Notes under the pieces: generated by a model
What the model was told of the DNA's origin: nothing
The model's database searches: none
The model's input: the letters and a program-made list of their open reading frames with translations, nothing else
Part shown: positions 1 through 8,431 of the stretch, piece by piece
Layout of the letters: each line of letters opens with the position of its first letter
Numbering within the stretch: position 1 is the first letter of the stretch
Translations under genes and position numbers: made by a program
NCBI RefSeq assembly: GCF_036077095.1
Contig: NZ_CP107960.1
Span: 6,820,001-6,884,000, forward strand
DNA length: 64,000 nucleotides
From: Streptomyces sp. NBC_00376
GTDB lineage: Bacteria; Actinomycetota; Actinomycetes; Streptomycetales; Streptomycetaceae
Direction: 5' to 3'

Positions 1-29
1 GTCACTACGCCAAGGGGGCCACGCGATGA
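1..29 (+). CDS. ABC transporter permease, C-terminal end only (partial)
   Basis: The first bases read in frame as HYAKGATR followed by TGA. That stop overlaps the ATG of the next gene in an ATGA junction. The neighbours are the ATPase and solute-binding protein of a polar amino-acid importer, so the gene running in from the left is most likely its membrane permease. Only eight residues are visible, so the identification rests on position and on the translational coupling. Confidence 0.45.
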
Positions 30-808
30 GCACCACCACCGGATCCACCGACGCCATGGTCGAGATCCGCTCCGTCCACAAGAGCTTCGGCGACCTCGAA
101 GTGCTGCGCGGCATCGACCTGTCCGTACGGGCGGGAGAGGTCACCGTCGTCCTCGGCCCGTCCGGCTCCGGCAAGTCCACACTGCTGCGAACCATCAACC
201 ACCTGGAGAAGGTCGACCACGGCTGGATCAGCGTCGACGGCACCCTGGTCGGCTACCGCAGGGCCGGCGACAAGCTGTACGAGCTCCGCGAGCGCGAGGT
301 GCTGCGCCGGCGCACCCGGATCGGCTTCGTCTTCCAGAACTTCAATCTCTTCCCGCACCTGACCGTGCTGGAGAACATCACCGAGGCCCCGGTCGCCGCC
401 CTCGGCCGCCCGAAGAAGGAGGCCGTGGCCGCCGCGGAGAAGCTGCTCGCCCGGGTCGGGCTCGCCGAGAAGGCGGACGCCTACCCCAAGCAGCTCTCCG
501 GGGGACAGCAGCAGCGGGTCGCCATCGCCCGCGCGCTGGCCCTCGAACCGAAACTGCTGCTCTTCGACGAGCCGACCTCGGCGCTCGACCCCGAGCTGGT
601 AGGCGAAGTCCTCGACGTCATCAAGGACCTGGCGCTCCAGGGCACCACCATGATCGTCGTCACGCACGAGATCGGCTTCGCCCGCGAGGTCGCCGACACC
701 GTCGTCTTCATGGACGAGGGCCGGATCGTCGAGCAGGGCGCCCCCGGCGACGTACTCGACCGTCCGAAGCACGAGCGCACCCGCGCCTTCCTGTCCAAGG
801 TCCTGTGA
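26..808 (+). CDS. Polar amino-acid-type ABC transporter ATP-binding protein
   Basis: 260 residues; cytoplasmic ATPase that powers an importer. Visible motifs are Walker [10 protein letters not shown] (about 44-52), the signature LSGGQQQ (about 157-163) and Walker [13 protein letters not shown] just after it. The whole protein has the compact length of the GlnQ/TcyN/HisP group for polar amino acids and cystine. The start at 26 is preceded by AAGGGGG with seven bases between, and it overlaps the stop of the presumed permease. The solute-binding protein follows, then two flavin monooxygenases, so substrate uptake and oxidation look co-expressed. GlnQ-like and cystine-type ATPases cannot be told apart from motifs alone; substrate is inferred only from the neighbours. 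Confidence 0.9.
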   Translation: MSTTTGSTDAMVEIRSVHKSFGDLEVLRGIDLSVRAGEVTVVLGPSGSGKSTLLRTINHLEKVDHGWISVDGTLVGYRRAGDKLYELREREVLRRRTRIGFVFQNFNLFPHLTVLENITEAPVAALGRPKKEAVAAAEKLLARVGLAEKADAYPKQLSGGQQQRVAIARALALEPKLLLFDEPTSALDPELVGEVLDVIKDLALQGTTMIVVTHEIGFAREVADTVVFMDEGRIVEQGAPGDVLDRPKHERTRAFLSKVL

Positions 809-840
809 TCCCACCCATGTCCGCACCGAGGAGCACCGCC

Positions 841-1815
841 GTGTCCGTCCGCCGCACCCTGTCCGCCGCACTCGCCACCCTCACCACCGCCGGGCTGCTC
901 ACCGGCTGCGGCACCGGTGACGCCGCGACCGACGAGGTGAAGCCGAAGGGTCAACGGGGCACCGGCATCAACATCGGCCCCGACCAGCACCGGATCAGGG
1001 GCAAGAAGGACGAAGCCGTCGCGGCGAAGGTGCCCGGGGCCATCCGCGAGCGGGGCACCCTGCGGCTGGGCGCGAGCGCCGAAGCCTCGCCACCGCTCGG
1101 CTTCTACGCGACCGACGACAGGACCCGGATCGGCTCCGAGATCGACATCGCGACCCTGATCGCCGACACGCTCGGCCTGGAGCCGCGGTTCGAACAGGTC
1201 TCCTGGGAGAACCTCTTCGTCGGCCTGGACAGCTCCAAGTTCGACGGCGTGCTCTCCAACGTCACGGTCACCGAGGAGCGCAAGGAGAAGTACGACTTCG
1301 CGACCTACCGGCTCGACAACATCGCCTTCGAGGCCAAGAAGGGCTCCGGCTGGAAGGTGAAGGGGCCGAAGGACGTGGCGGGGCGGACCATCGCCGTCGC
1401 GTCCGGGACCAACCAGGAGAAGATCCTCGTCGACTGGAGCGAGGAGAACGTCAGGGCCGGGCGCGAGCCGGTCGACATCAAGTACTTCCAGAAGGACACC
1501 GACTACTACCTGGCGCTCCAGTCCGGCCGGATCGACGCCTATCTCGGCCCCAGCCCGTCCGCCAACTACCACGTCGCGTCGGCCGGCCAGTCCGAGATCG
1601 TCGGCACGCTGTCGGGTGCGGGCGACGGGCTCCAGGGCAAGATCGCCGCCACCACGAAGAAGGGCAGCGGCCTGGTCGGGGCGTACGCGGCGGCCATCGA
1701 CCACATCGTGCGGAACGGCTCGTACGCCAGGGTGCTGAAGCGCTGGGGGCTCACCGACGAGGCCGTCACCGAGTCGGAGATCAACCCGCCCGGCCTGCCC
1801 AAGTCCGGGAGCTGA
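841..1815 (+). CDS. Solute-binding lipoprotein, family 3 (amino-acid/cystine type)
   Basis: 324 residues from the GTG at 841, chosen because AGGAG lies seven bases upstream and the product then begins with a clean lipoprotein signal (VRR, hydrophobic core, LLTGC with lipid-anchored Cys23). An in-frame GTG at 805 and ATG at 817 would add residues before the signal. The body has the family 3 pattern: IRERGTLRLGAS, then FDGVLSNVTVTEERKEKYDF, then a second lobe with GRTIAVASGTNQEKIL and LQSGRIDAYLGPS. It is exported, tethered to the membrane, and captures substrate for the ATPase encoded just upstream and the permease. Family 3 proteins bind amino acids, cystine or related zwitterions; the exact ligand is not visible. 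Two flavin monooxygenases downstream suggest an S-alkylated amino acid. Confidence 0.87.
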   Translation: MSVRRTLSAALATLTTAGLLTGCGTGDAATDEVKPKGQRGTGINIGPDQHRIRGKKDEAVAAKVPGAIRERGTLRLGASAEASPPLGFYATDDRTRIGSEIDIATLIADTLGLEPRFEQVSWENLFVGLDSSKFDGVLSNVTVTEERKEKYDFATYRLDNIAFEAKKGSGWKVKGPKDVAGRTIAVASGTNQEKILVDWSEENVRAGREPVDIKYFQKDTDYYLALQSGRIDAYLGPSPSANYHVASAGQSEIVGTLSGAGDGLQGKIAATTKKGSGLVGAYAAAIDHIVRNGSYARVLKRWGLTDEAVTESEINPPGLPKSGS

Positions 1816-1886
1816 GCCCGGGAGCCGAGCCCGGAGCCGAGAGCCCGGGAGCCGAGCCCGGAGCCGAGCCCGGAGCCGAGCCCGGC
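1814..1886 (+). repeat. GC-rich tandem repeat, about 12-bp unit
   Basis: Six imperfect copies of GAGCCCGGAGCC (copies 1 and 3 carry extra bases, the last is cut short) begin at the stop codon of the solute-binding protein and fill most of the gap before the first monooxygenase. GAGC and GCTC-type self-complementarity could allow RNA structure. Looks like a slippage-prone spacer; whether it attenuates downstream translation is unknown. Confidence 0.85.
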
Positions 1887-1933
1887 GGGATCCCCGAGAG
1901 AACACCTGAGAGAGCTCTGGAGAGGTACCACCC

Positions 1934-3001
1934 ATGTCTTCGACCGCCCCCCTTCATCTGGCCGCCGAGATCGGCGGTCCGCCACGCTACGACCCCGGGC
2001 ACTACACCGGCCTCGCCCGGCTCGCCGAGCACGGCGCCCTTGACTTCGTCACGCTCGGCGACTCCTTCGCCCGACCCGGCCCCGACGCGCTCGCCGTGCT
2101 CTCCCGGGTCGCGCCCGCCACCGGCCGGATCGGCCTGGTGCCCACCGTCACCACCACCCACACCGAGCCGTTCCACGTGTCGTCCGCCGTGGCCACCCTG
2201 GACTGGGTGAGCCGCGGCCGGGCGGGCTGGCAGGCCGATGTGTCGACGACCGGGGCCGAGGCCCGGCTGTTCGGCCGGCGCCCGGCGGCGCCCGCCGACG
2301 AGCTGTGGCGCGAGGCCGGTGACAGCGCCGAGGCGGGCGCCCGGCTGTGGGACAGCTGGGAGGACGACGCCGAGATCAGGGACGTCGCCACCGGCCGCTT
2401 CATCGACCGGGACAAGCTGCACTACATCGACTTCGAGGGCGCCTCCTTCACCGTCCGGGGCCCGGCGATCGTGCCCCGGCCCCCGCAGGGCCGCCCGGTC
2501 ATCGTCGTCGACGGGACGAGCGGCCCGGCCCGGGAGACCGCCGCCCGCCACGCGGATGTCGTCCTGGTCCGGGCCACCACCCCCGAGCAGGCCGCCGGCG
2601 CCCGTACCGATCTGCGCCGGCGAGCGGCGGCGTACGGACGCGGCCCCGGCGCGCTCCGGGTCCTGGTCGCGCTCACCGTCGACCTCGGCGACGCCGAGAC
2701 CGCCCCGGAACCGGGGCTGGAGAGCGGACCACCGCTCGCCGCGGGCGGCTCGTACTACCGGGGCGGCCCGGTCGACCTCGCCGAACTGATCACCCGGTGG
2801 CACCGCGGCGGCGCGGCGGACGGTTTCCACCTCACACCCATCACCCCCGGGCGCGATCTCGAACGGATCGTCAACGGCACCGTGGCGCTGCTCCAGCACC
2901 GCAGCCTGTTCCGCACCTTCTACCCCGGCGGCACCCTGCGCGAGCACCTGGGGCTGGCCCGCCCCGCCAACCGGTACGCCTTCGAAGGAGGACGGGCATG
3001 A
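1934..3001 (+). CDS. LLM-class flavin-dependent monooxygenase (YtmO/CmoO-like)
   Basis: 355 residues, bacterial luciferase-like TIM-barrel oxidoreductase using reduced FMN and O2. Typical family stretches are LDFVTLGDSFARPGPD, the VPTVTTTHTEPFHVSSAVAT region, LDWVSRGRAGWQADVS and a WDSWEDDA helix. RBS GGAGAGG precedes the ATG. The gene ends in ATGA, shared with the next monooxygenase, so the two are translationally coupled. A YtmO-like plus a YtnJ-like monooxygenase next to an amino-acid importer mirrors the Bacillus ytm/cmo operon for S-alkylcysteine salvage; that is established for Bacillus and only inferred here. A dedicated flavin reductase is not in the window and may lie to the left or be shared. 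Alternatives: another organosulfur or xenobiotic oxidation. Confidence 0.85.
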   Translation: MSSTAPLHLAAEIGGPPRYDPGHYTGLARLAEHGALDFVTLGDSFARPGPDALAVLSRVAPATGRIGLVPTVTTTHTEPFHVSSAVATLDWVSRGRAGWQADVSTTGAEARLFGRRPAAPADELWREAGDSAEAGARLWDSWEDDAEIRDVATGRFIDRDKLHYIDFEGASFTVRGPAIVPRPPQGRPVIVVDGTSGPARETAARHADVVLVRATTPEQAAGARTDLRRRAAAYGRGPGALRVLVALTVDLGDAETAPEPGLESGPPLAAGGSYYRGGPVDLAELITRWHRGGAADGFHLTPITPGRDLERIVNGTVALLQHRSLFRTFYPGGTLREHLGLARPANRYAFEGGRA

Positions 3002-4299
3002 GCACCGCGACGAGGCAGATGCATCTCGCCGCCCACTTCCCGGGCGTCAACAACACCACCGTCTGGGCGGACCCCCGCTCGAAGAGCCAGATCGACTTCT
3101 CCTCCTTCGAGCACCTCGCCCGCACCGCGGAGCGCGGCAGGTTCGACTTCTTCTTCCTCGCCGAAGGGCTGCGGCTGCGCGAGCACAACGGCCGCATCCA
3201 CGACCTGGACGTGGTCGGCCGCCCCGAATCCCTCACCGTGCTGGCCGCGCTGGCCGCCGTCACCGACCGGCTGGGCCTCGCCGCCACCGTCAACGCCACC
3301 TTCAACGAGCCGTACGAACTGGCCCGCCGCCTGGCCACCCTCGACCACCTCAGCGAGGGCCGGGCCGCCTGGAACGTCGTCACCTCCTTCGACGCCTTCA
3401 CCGGGGAGAACTTCCGGCGCGGCGGCTACCTCGACCGGGCCGACCGGTACACCAGGGCCGCCGAGTTCGTCGCCACCGCCCGCGAACTGTGGGACAGCTG
3501 GACGCCCGACGGCACCCCGCGCTCCTTCACGCACCGGGGGCAGCACTTCGCCATCGAGGGCGAGTTCACCGTCCCGCGTTCCCCGCAGGGCCATCCAGTT
3601 GTGATCCAGGCCGGTGACTCCCCGGACGGCCGTGAGTTCGCCGCGTCCACCGCCGACATCGTCTTCACCCGGCACGGCACCCTGGAGTCGGGGCGCGAGT
3701 TCTACGCCGACGTCAAGGCGCGGCTGGCGAAGTACGGCCGGGAACCCGGCGAGCTGAAGATCATGCCCGGGGTCACCTTCGTACTCGGTGACAGTGACGC
3801 GGAGGCCCAGGAGCTGGCGGCGGAGATCCGCCTCCAGCAGGTCTCCCCGCAGAACGCGCTGCTGGCCCTGGAGCAGATCTGGGGCCGCGACCTCTCCGCG
3901 TACGACCCCGACGGGCCGCTGCCCGACATCGACCCGGGCCCCGGATCCTCGCTGGTCCAGGGCCGGGTCGGGCCCGGCGACGTGCTCGCCGTGGCGGCGC
4001 GCTGGCGGGCGCTGTCCAAGGAGAAGGGGCTGTCCATCCGGCAGACCGTCATCGAGACGACCGGCCGGCAGTCCTTCATCGGCAGCCCGCGAACGGTCGC
4101 GGAGCAGCTCACCGAGTTCGTCGCCGCCGACGCCGCCGACGGATTCATCCTCGTGCCGCACCTCACCCCCGGCGGCCTGGACGACTTCGTCGACCGGGTG
4201 GTCCCGCTCCTCCAGGAGCGCGGAGTGTTCCGCTCCGAATACACCGGTCCCACACTGCGTTCACACCTCGGGCTCGCGGAGCCGGTATGGAAGGGTTGA
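2998..4299 (+). CDS. NtaA/SnaA/DszA-family flavin monooxygenase (YtnJ/CmoJ-like)
   Basis: 433 residues. The start MSTATRQMHLAAHFPG and the stretches VNNTTVWADPRS, RFDFFFLAEGLRLREHN, ATFNEPYELARRLATLDHLS and AAWNVVTSFD are characteristic of the nitrilotriacetate/dibenzothiophene-sulfone/pristinamycin IIA monooxygenase group, two-component FMNH2-dependent enzymes. Start fixed by the ATGA overlap with the preceding monooxygenase and AAGGAGGA just before it. In Bacillus the homologous enzyme YtnJ (CmoJ) cleaves the C-S bond of modified S-alkylcysteines, which fits the importer upstream. The natural substrate here cannot be read from sequence. The DUF1684 gene follows four bases after the stop. 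Confidence 0.87.
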   Translation: MSTATRQMHLAAHFPGVNNTTVWADPRSKSQIDFSSFEHLARTAERGRFDFFFLAEGLRLREHNGRIHDLDVVGRPESLTVLAALAAVTDRLGLAATVNATFNEPYELARRLATLDHLSEGRAAWNVVTSFDAFTGENFRRGGYLDRADRYTRAAEFVATARELWDSWTPDGTPRSFTHRGQHFAIEGEFTVPRSPQGHPVVIQAGDSPDGREFAASTADIVFTRHGTLESGREFYADVKARLAKYGREPGELKIMPGVTFVLGDSDAEAQELAAEIRLQQVSPQNALLALEQIWGRDLSAYDPDGPLPDIDPGPGSSLVQGRVGPGDVLAVAARWRALSKEKGLSIRQTVIETTGRQSFIGSPRTVAEQLTEFVAADAADGFILVPHLTPGGLDDFVDRVVPLLQERGVFRSEYTGPTLRSHLGLAEPVWKG

Positions 4300-4303
4300 C
4301 CGC

Positions 4304-5119
4304 ATGAGCACGGACGCACAGCAGCCGCACGGATCCGAGCAGGCGGCACAGGACTGGAAGCACTGGCACGAGGAGCGCACCGCCACGGTGGCCGGCCCCT
4401 ACGGACCACTCTCCCTCACCGGCACCCACTGGCTCTCCGACCACCCGGAGGGCCGCATCCCCGAGGTACCCGGGCAGTGGCGGGAGGAGGGCGACGAGCT
4501 GGTGCTCAGCGCCTCCGTAGCGGACGGGCTGACCGTGGACGGCGAGCCCTTCACCGGCCAGGTCCGCCTCACCGCCGACCGCGGCCCGATCGGCGAGTCC
4601 CGCGTCGCGCACGGCGAGCGGCGGCTGGTCGTGCTGAGCCGCGAAGGGCTATGGGCGGTACGGGACTTCGACCCGGACTCCCGGGCCCGGCGCGCCTTCA
4701 GGGCCATCGAGGCCACCCCGTACGACCCCCGCTGGGTGCTCCCGGGCACCTTCCGCCCGTACGACAGCGCCCGCACCGTCCGGGTCGAGAACGCCGACGG
4801 GGTCGAGCGCGGTCTCGGGCTCGCCGGTGAGATCGCCTTCGAGCTCGACGGTACGGAGCACACGCTGCACGTCGCGGTCGAGCCGGACGGCTCGCTCTGG
4901 GCGGTGTTCGCCGACGCCACCAGCGGGAACAGCAGCTACCGCTTCCGGTTCCTGCGGCCCGCGGCACCCACCGAGGACGGCAGCGTGACGGTCGACCTCA
5001 ACCGCGCGCTGCTGCCGCCGTGCGCCTTCGCGGACCACTTCATCTGCCCCTTCCCGCCCCCGGGCAACACCCTGTCCGTCGCCGTCGAGGCGGGGGAGCG
5101 CAACCGCGTCGACAGCTGA
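4304..5119 (+). CDS. DUF1684 family protein
   Basis: 271 residues, no signal peptide or membrane segment. The N-terminal WKHWHEERTATVAGPYGPLSLTGTHWL and the later WAVRDFDPDSRARRAFRAI, YDPRWVLPGTF and C-terminal LNRALLPPCAFADHFICPFPPP blocks are those of the DUF1684 family. That family is often found beside flavin monooxygenases, but I know of no established reaction. Placed four bases after the second monooxygenase, it is the last gene of the operon and is followed by a strong hairpin terminator. Conserved Cys/His in PCAFADHFICPFPPPGN may form a site. Role is inferred only as a step in, or auxiliary to, the oxidative salvage pathway. Confidence 0.8.
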   Translation: MSTDAQQPHGSEQAAQDWKHWHEERTATVAGPYGPLSLTGTHWLSDHPEGRIPEVPGQWREEGDELVLSASVADGLTVDGEPFTGQVRLTADRGPIGESRVAHGERRLVVLSREGLWAVRDFDPDSRARRAFRAIEATPYDPRWVLPGTFRPYDSARTVRVENADGVERGLGLAGEIAFELDGTEHTLHVAVEPDGSLWAVFADATSGNSSYRFRFLRPAAPTEDGSVTVDLNRALLPPCAFADHFICPFPPPGNTLSVAVEAGERNRVDS

Positions 5120-5146
5120 CGTGCAGTCACACTTCTCCGGGACGGT

Positions 5147-5176
5147 GGCCCCGGCAGCCCGTGCGCTGCCGGGGCC
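5147..5176 (+). terminator. Hairpin terminator after the monooxygenase operon
   Basis: Perfect 12-bp stem GGCCCCGGCAGC / GCTGCCGGGGCC with a six-base loop, 27 bases after the DUF1684 stop. No U-tract, as is common for Streptomyces terminators. Confidence 0.8.
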
Positions 5177-5373
5177 GCTCCGGTGCGGCGCGACAAGTTC
5201 AGGCCAGAGGGCCCTCTTGCGCCACAAGTTGACGCCTTGAATACTCCCGAGCAGCGCTTGTCAGGAACACGGCATGCCCGTATCGCGGGCGCACGGCCGT
5301 GCGCCCGACTGCGCCTCACGGGTCCGACCACCCCACAGGCGGACCCCCGACTTCCCCTCGGGAGGAATGAAAA

Positions 5374-6273
5374 GTGAGGATCAAGCGCACCACCCCCCTC
5401 AGCGGCACAGCGAGACGTACCAGGGTCGTCGCCATCGCCGCGGGCCTCGTCGCCGTCGCCGCCCTCGCCGTCCCCAGCGCCCAGGCAGACACCAACACCA
5501 CTTTCAGCGCCGCGCAGCTCTCCGCCGCGAGCGACGCCGTGCTCGGCGCCGACGTGGCGGGCACGGCGTGGAACGTCGACCCGGTGAGCAAGAAGCTCGT
5601 GGTCACCGTCGACCGCACGGTTTCGAAAGCCGAGATCGAACAGATCAAGCAGTCCGCCGGGGTCAACGCCGGCGCCCTGAAGATCGAGCGCACCACCGGA
5701 AAGTTCAGCAAACTGCTCTCGGGCGGCGACGCGATCTACGCCCCCGGCTGGCGCTGCTCCCTCGGCTTCAACGTCCGCAGCGGCAGCACCTACTACTTCC
5801 TGACCGCCGGTCACTGCACCGACGGCAACCCGCCCTGGTACACCAACTCGTCGAACTCGACCAGCATCGGCCCGACGGTCGGCTCCAGCTTCCCGACCAA
5901 CGACTACGGCCTGGTCCGGTACGACAACGCCGCGGTCGACCACGCGGGCACCGTCGGGAGCGTCGACATCACCGGCGCGGCCAACGCCACGGTCGGCATG
6001 TCCGTCACTCGCCGCGGCTCCACCACCGGCATCCACAGCGGTTCCGTCACGGGCCTCAACGCCACCGTCAACTACGGCGGCGGCGACATCGTCTACGGCA
6101 TGATCAAGACCAACGTCTGTGCGGAGCCCGGCGATTCCGGCGGTCCGCTCTACTCCGGTTCCAAGGCGATCGGTCTCACCTCCGGCGGCAGCGGCAACTG
6201 CACCTCCGGCGGCACCACGTACTTCCAGCCGGTCACCGAGGCGCTCAGCGCGTACGGGGTCAGCGTCTACTGA
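5374..6273 (+). CDS. sprB: Secreted serine protease, streptogrisin B-like
   Basis: 299 residues, the same length as the SGPB precursor. Residues 1-38 are a signal peptide (hydrophobic core then SAQA), about 39-114 a propeptide ([20 protein letters not shown]), and the mature chymotrypsin-fold enzyme starts near LSGGDAIY (115-122). Catalytic triad His147 (TAGHC), Asp177 (NDYG) and Ser255 (GDSGGP); cysteine pairs at 128/148 and 249/276 as in the family. Secreted, auto-activating general protease. GTG start with GGAGG eight bases upstream. Monocistronic: terminators precede and follow it. Similarity to SGPB is very high from memory; the symbol is assigned on that basis. Confidence 0.92.
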   Translation: MRIKRTTPLSGTARRTRVVAIAAGLVAVAALAVPSAQADTNTTFSAAQLSAASDAVLGADVAGTAWNVDPVSKKLVVTVDRTVSKAEIEQIKQSAGVNAGALKIERTTGKFSKLLSGGDAIYAPGWRCSLGFNVRSGSTYYFLTAGHCTDGNPPWYTNSSNSTSIGPTVGSSFPTNDYGLVRYDNAAVDHAGTVGSVDITGAANATVGMSVTRRGSTTGIHSGSVTGLNATVNYGGGDIVYGMIKTNVCAEPGDSGGPLYSGSKAIGLTSGGSGNCTSGGTTYFQPVTEALSAYGVSVY

Positions 6274-6323
6274 CACCCCGGCACACCCCCGGACCGGCCC
6301 TCGAACAAACGGCCGACCGTGAA

Positions 6324-6356
6324 GGAGCCCCTGCCCGAATCCCGGGCGGGGGCTCC
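6324..6356 (+). terminator. Hairpin terminator after the protease gene
   Basis: Arms GGAGCCCCTGCCCG and CGGGCGGGGGCTCC pair with a single G-T wobble around a five-base loop, about 50 bases after the protease stop. Confidence 0.75.
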
Positions 6357-6486
6357 CGCGCACCCCGCGGCTTTTGAGAGGATGTGGGGCAGGTCGGTCA
6401 CGCAGGAGCAACGGGGGCGGTGCTGCGCCAGCCGGAGGGGATGACCTCCGGGGCCCCCGGCAGACACCTCAGGGGGTTCCAGGTCC

Positions 6487-6966
6487 GTGAAACGCATCGG
6501 AGTGACCGGTCATCGCACCATTCCGCAGGAGGCCCACGCCCATGTGCTCGCGGGGTTACGGGCGGCGCTCTGCGGCCACGAAGGCGCCCTGGAGGCCCTC
6601 TCCAGTCTGGCGGTGGGGGCGGACCAGCTCTTCGCCGACCTCGCCCTGGCCCGCGGCGCCGACCTGACGGTGGTGATCCCGAGCGGCGACTACGAGTCCT
6701 GCTTCGAGGACGCGGCCGAACTCGCCCGCTACCGGGCCCTCAAGGACCGGGCGGTGCGGGAGGTCCGGCTCGACTACCCGCACTCCACCGACGAGGCGTA
6801 CTACGCGGCAGGCGCGTACATCGCCGACCACTGCGACCGGCTGCTCGCGGTGTGGGACGGCAGGCCGGCCCGTGGCCTCGGCGGCACCGGCGACATCGTG
6901 ACGTACGCCCGCAGCCTGGGCCGCCCGGTCACGGTGATCTGGCGCGAGGGCGTGGAGCGGAGCTGA
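6487..6966 (+). CDS. SLOG-like Rossmann nucleotide-binding protein
   Basis: 159 residues. Begins MKRIGVTGHRTI, the glycine-rich TGHR loop typical of SLOG/DUF1273-type Rossmann proteins. It continues with SLAVGADQLFADLALARGADLTVVIP, a conserved acidic Glu/Asp stretch (SCFEDAAELARYRAL), and the terminal CDRLLAVWDG and GGTGDIVTYARSLGRPVTVIWR. Such proteins are thought to bind nucleotides or nucleotide-derived ligands; enzymatic activity is not established for this branch. GTG start at 6487; the upstream AGGGGG is a weak ribosome site. The leucine codon at 6556-6558 is TTA, rare in Streptomyces and dependent on the bldA tRNA. It converges with a SLATT membrane protein, a known partner class of SLOG domains in nucleotide-signalled conflict systems. 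Confidence 0.7.
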   Translation: MKRIGVTGHRTIPQEAHAHVLAGLRAALCGHEGALEALSSLAVGADQLFADLALARGADLTVVIPSGDYESCFEDAAELARYRALKDRAVREVRLDYPHSTDEAYYAAGAYIADHCDRLLAVWDGRPARGLGGTGDIVTYARSLGRPVTVIWREGVERS

Positions 6967-7044
6967 CGGCCGGTCCGGCCGCCCGGCATCCGCGTCGCGC
7001 GGGGTCGGCCGCCGATGCGGCCGTCCTGCATCACTGACGTTACG

Positions 7045-7971
7045 TCACATCTGGTGCCGGGCAAGCCAGTCGGTGTGCTGCGGGGAGACGATGCGCTCGG
7101 TCTCGAAGACCGCGCCCGGCCACTGGCGCTCGGTCAGTGTGGTCTCCATCGCCACCTGCATCGCCTCGAGGTCCTGCTCCACCAGGGAGTGGGCCGAGAT
7201 CAGCGGGTGGTGACGGCGCATCTCGCTCCACGCCAGGCAGGCGGCCGCCGCCGCCGACAGCACCCCCGTCAGGGCGAAGGACTGGGTGACGGAGAACGTC
7301 CGCAGCAGGGCGAACACCAGGGCGAGCGCGGTCAGCGCGGCGATGGTGGTCGACCAGGCCAGAGTGGCCCGCCGGGACACCTCCTGGCGCCTGCGATACC
7401 AACTTCTCTGCTCGATAAGGCGGTCACGCACGTACGTCTCCTTGCGTACGGTGAACGCTTTGTCCCGTAACTCGCGCATCGATTCGGTGATCAGCCCGCC
7501 CGAATCGGCCGTCAGGTCGCGAGGATCGGCCCACCCCACTTTGCGCAGCTCCTGAAGGCCCTCTTCGAGACGGTTCGCGAACACCGCCTCCGGGTGCTGG
7601 GTACCGGTGTCGAAAGGCGATCCATGAACCGAGTAACGCCAGCACATCGACTTGATGAACTCTGCCGCCGAGCGGTTGAGTTGCCAATGCGACTTTGCTT
7701 TGCGCCGGGCGGAGAGGTACGTCGTGATCAGGACACCCAGGTAGGCCAACACGCCTGCGGCATCGGTGAGTTGAAACGTGTCACCCAGCTCGGCGTGCCA
7801 GGGGACGGCGGCGGGCAGTGCCCCTGCGACCAGGAGTATCAGTTGGATGCGGGTGGTGTTCACGGCCTCCCGCTGCCTTGCGATGGCGATCTCGTCCGTG
7901 TGGTGAAAGAGCGCCGGCAGATCGGCGTTCCTGAAGACCATGCTCTGGAGCGGCCCGGGAAGCGCCGTCAT
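7045..7971 (-). CDS. SLATT-domain (DUF4231) membrane protein
   Basis: 308 residues from the ATG at 7971 (GGGAG five bases upstream; an in-frame GTG at 7977 sits inside that site). Two two-helix membrane units are visible. The first is IQLILLVAGALPAAVPW plus AGVLAYLGVLITTYL (about 42-86), followed by the diagnostic AEFIKSMCWRY motif. The second, after RLIEQRSWYRRR, is LAWSTTIAALTALALVFALL plus ALTGVLSAAAAACLAW (about 205-248). DUF4231/SLATT proteins are proposed pore-forming effectors in systems with SMODS, SLOG or TIR sensors. It contains a TTA leucine codon at 7468-7470 (RELRDK). Transcribed divergently from the fxs genes and convergently with the SLOG-like gene. Function in this host is inferred only from domain class and context. 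Confidence 0.78.
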   Translation of the reverse strand: MTALPGPLQSMVFRNADLPALFHHTDEIAIARQREAVNTTRIQLILLVAGALPAAVPWHAELGDTFQLTDAAGVLAYLGVLITTYLSARRKAKSHWQLNRSAAEFIKSMCWRYSVHGSPFDTGTQHPEAVFANRLEEGLQELRKVGWADPRDLTADSGGLITESMRELRDKAFTVRKETYVRDRLIEQRSWYRRRQEVSRRATLAWSTTIAALTALALVFALLRTFSVTQSFALTGVLSAAAAACLAWSEMRRHHPLISAHSLVEQDLEAMQVAMETTLTERQWPGAVFETERIVSPQHTDWLARHQM

Positions 7972-8196
7972 GTTCACTCCCGTCTGCGGTTATGTCGTCA
8001 CCTGAATGGCGGAATCAGGGGTTCCGTTCGATTCGGGACGGCCTTGTGTGACGCTCTCGTTCCAAGTGGCCGTCCTCAGTTGCCAACCGAGGCCATGAGA
8101 GTAAAGTCGTGCCGCCGGACCTGCAATGGTGCAGATACTGTTGCTGCATTCCTGTCCGGAACCATTCCATCGGAACAAATCCCCTCAAGGACGGCC
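7972..8196. promoter_or_regulatory. Divergent intergenic region between SLATT gene and fxsA
   Basis: 225 bases of visibly lower GC content separating two outward-facing genes, so promoters for both must lie here. It contains CAATGGTGCAG and a nearby GCTGCATTCC, and two GGAAC words near 8159 and 8172. I could not define convincing -35/-10 pairs. AAGGA at 8187-8191 is the ribosome site for fxsA. Confidence 0.5.
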
Positions 8197-8364
8197 GTGA
8201 ACACCTCAGAATCCACCCTCTCCTTCGCCGTTGCGAAGAGGAACCGTGTGCCGCTCGCCCAGATCGATGTCCGCGGCACTGCTGCTGCCCGGAAGCTCGG
8301 CCGCGTGCACGCCGTGTCAGCCGGTCGCCCCACCCAGGCATCGACCTTCAACTCGGCACTCTGA
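8197..8364 (+). CDS. fxsA: FxSxx-COOH RiPP precursor peptide
   Basis: 55 residues from the GTG at 8197 (AAGGA five bases upstream). It ends in STFNSAL, so the last five residues FNSAL match the defining FxSxx-COOH terminus: Phe51, Ser53, two free residues. Leader-like part: VPLAQIDVRGTAAARKLGRV. In this family the radical SAM enzyme FxsB joins Phe to the residue two positions on (Ser53), making a three-residue cyclophane; that chemistry is established for characterised relatives, not shown here. Encoded immediately before fxsB (67-base gap). Short and easily missed by gene callers. The mature product and any leader peptidase are unknown. Confidence 0.85.
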   Translation: MNTSESTLSFAVAKRNRVPLAQIDVRGTAAARKLGRVHAVSAGRPTQASTFNSAL

Positions 8365-8431
8365 AATCAACCCGCCCAACACCTCGTGAACCGCGCTCCG
8401 AGCACCCCTTCGGGCTGGCTAGACTGGTGGA

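Noticed and set aside
7972..8196. Two GGAAC words as an ECF sigma -35 upstream of fxsA
   Set aside because: No suitable -10 at 16-17 bases from either; not used as evidence for a promoter.
7594..8364. A single 256-residue protein ending in FNSAL
   Set aside because: Only the last 55 codons match the family size and have a ribosome site; the upstream part overlaps the SLATT gene on the other strand.
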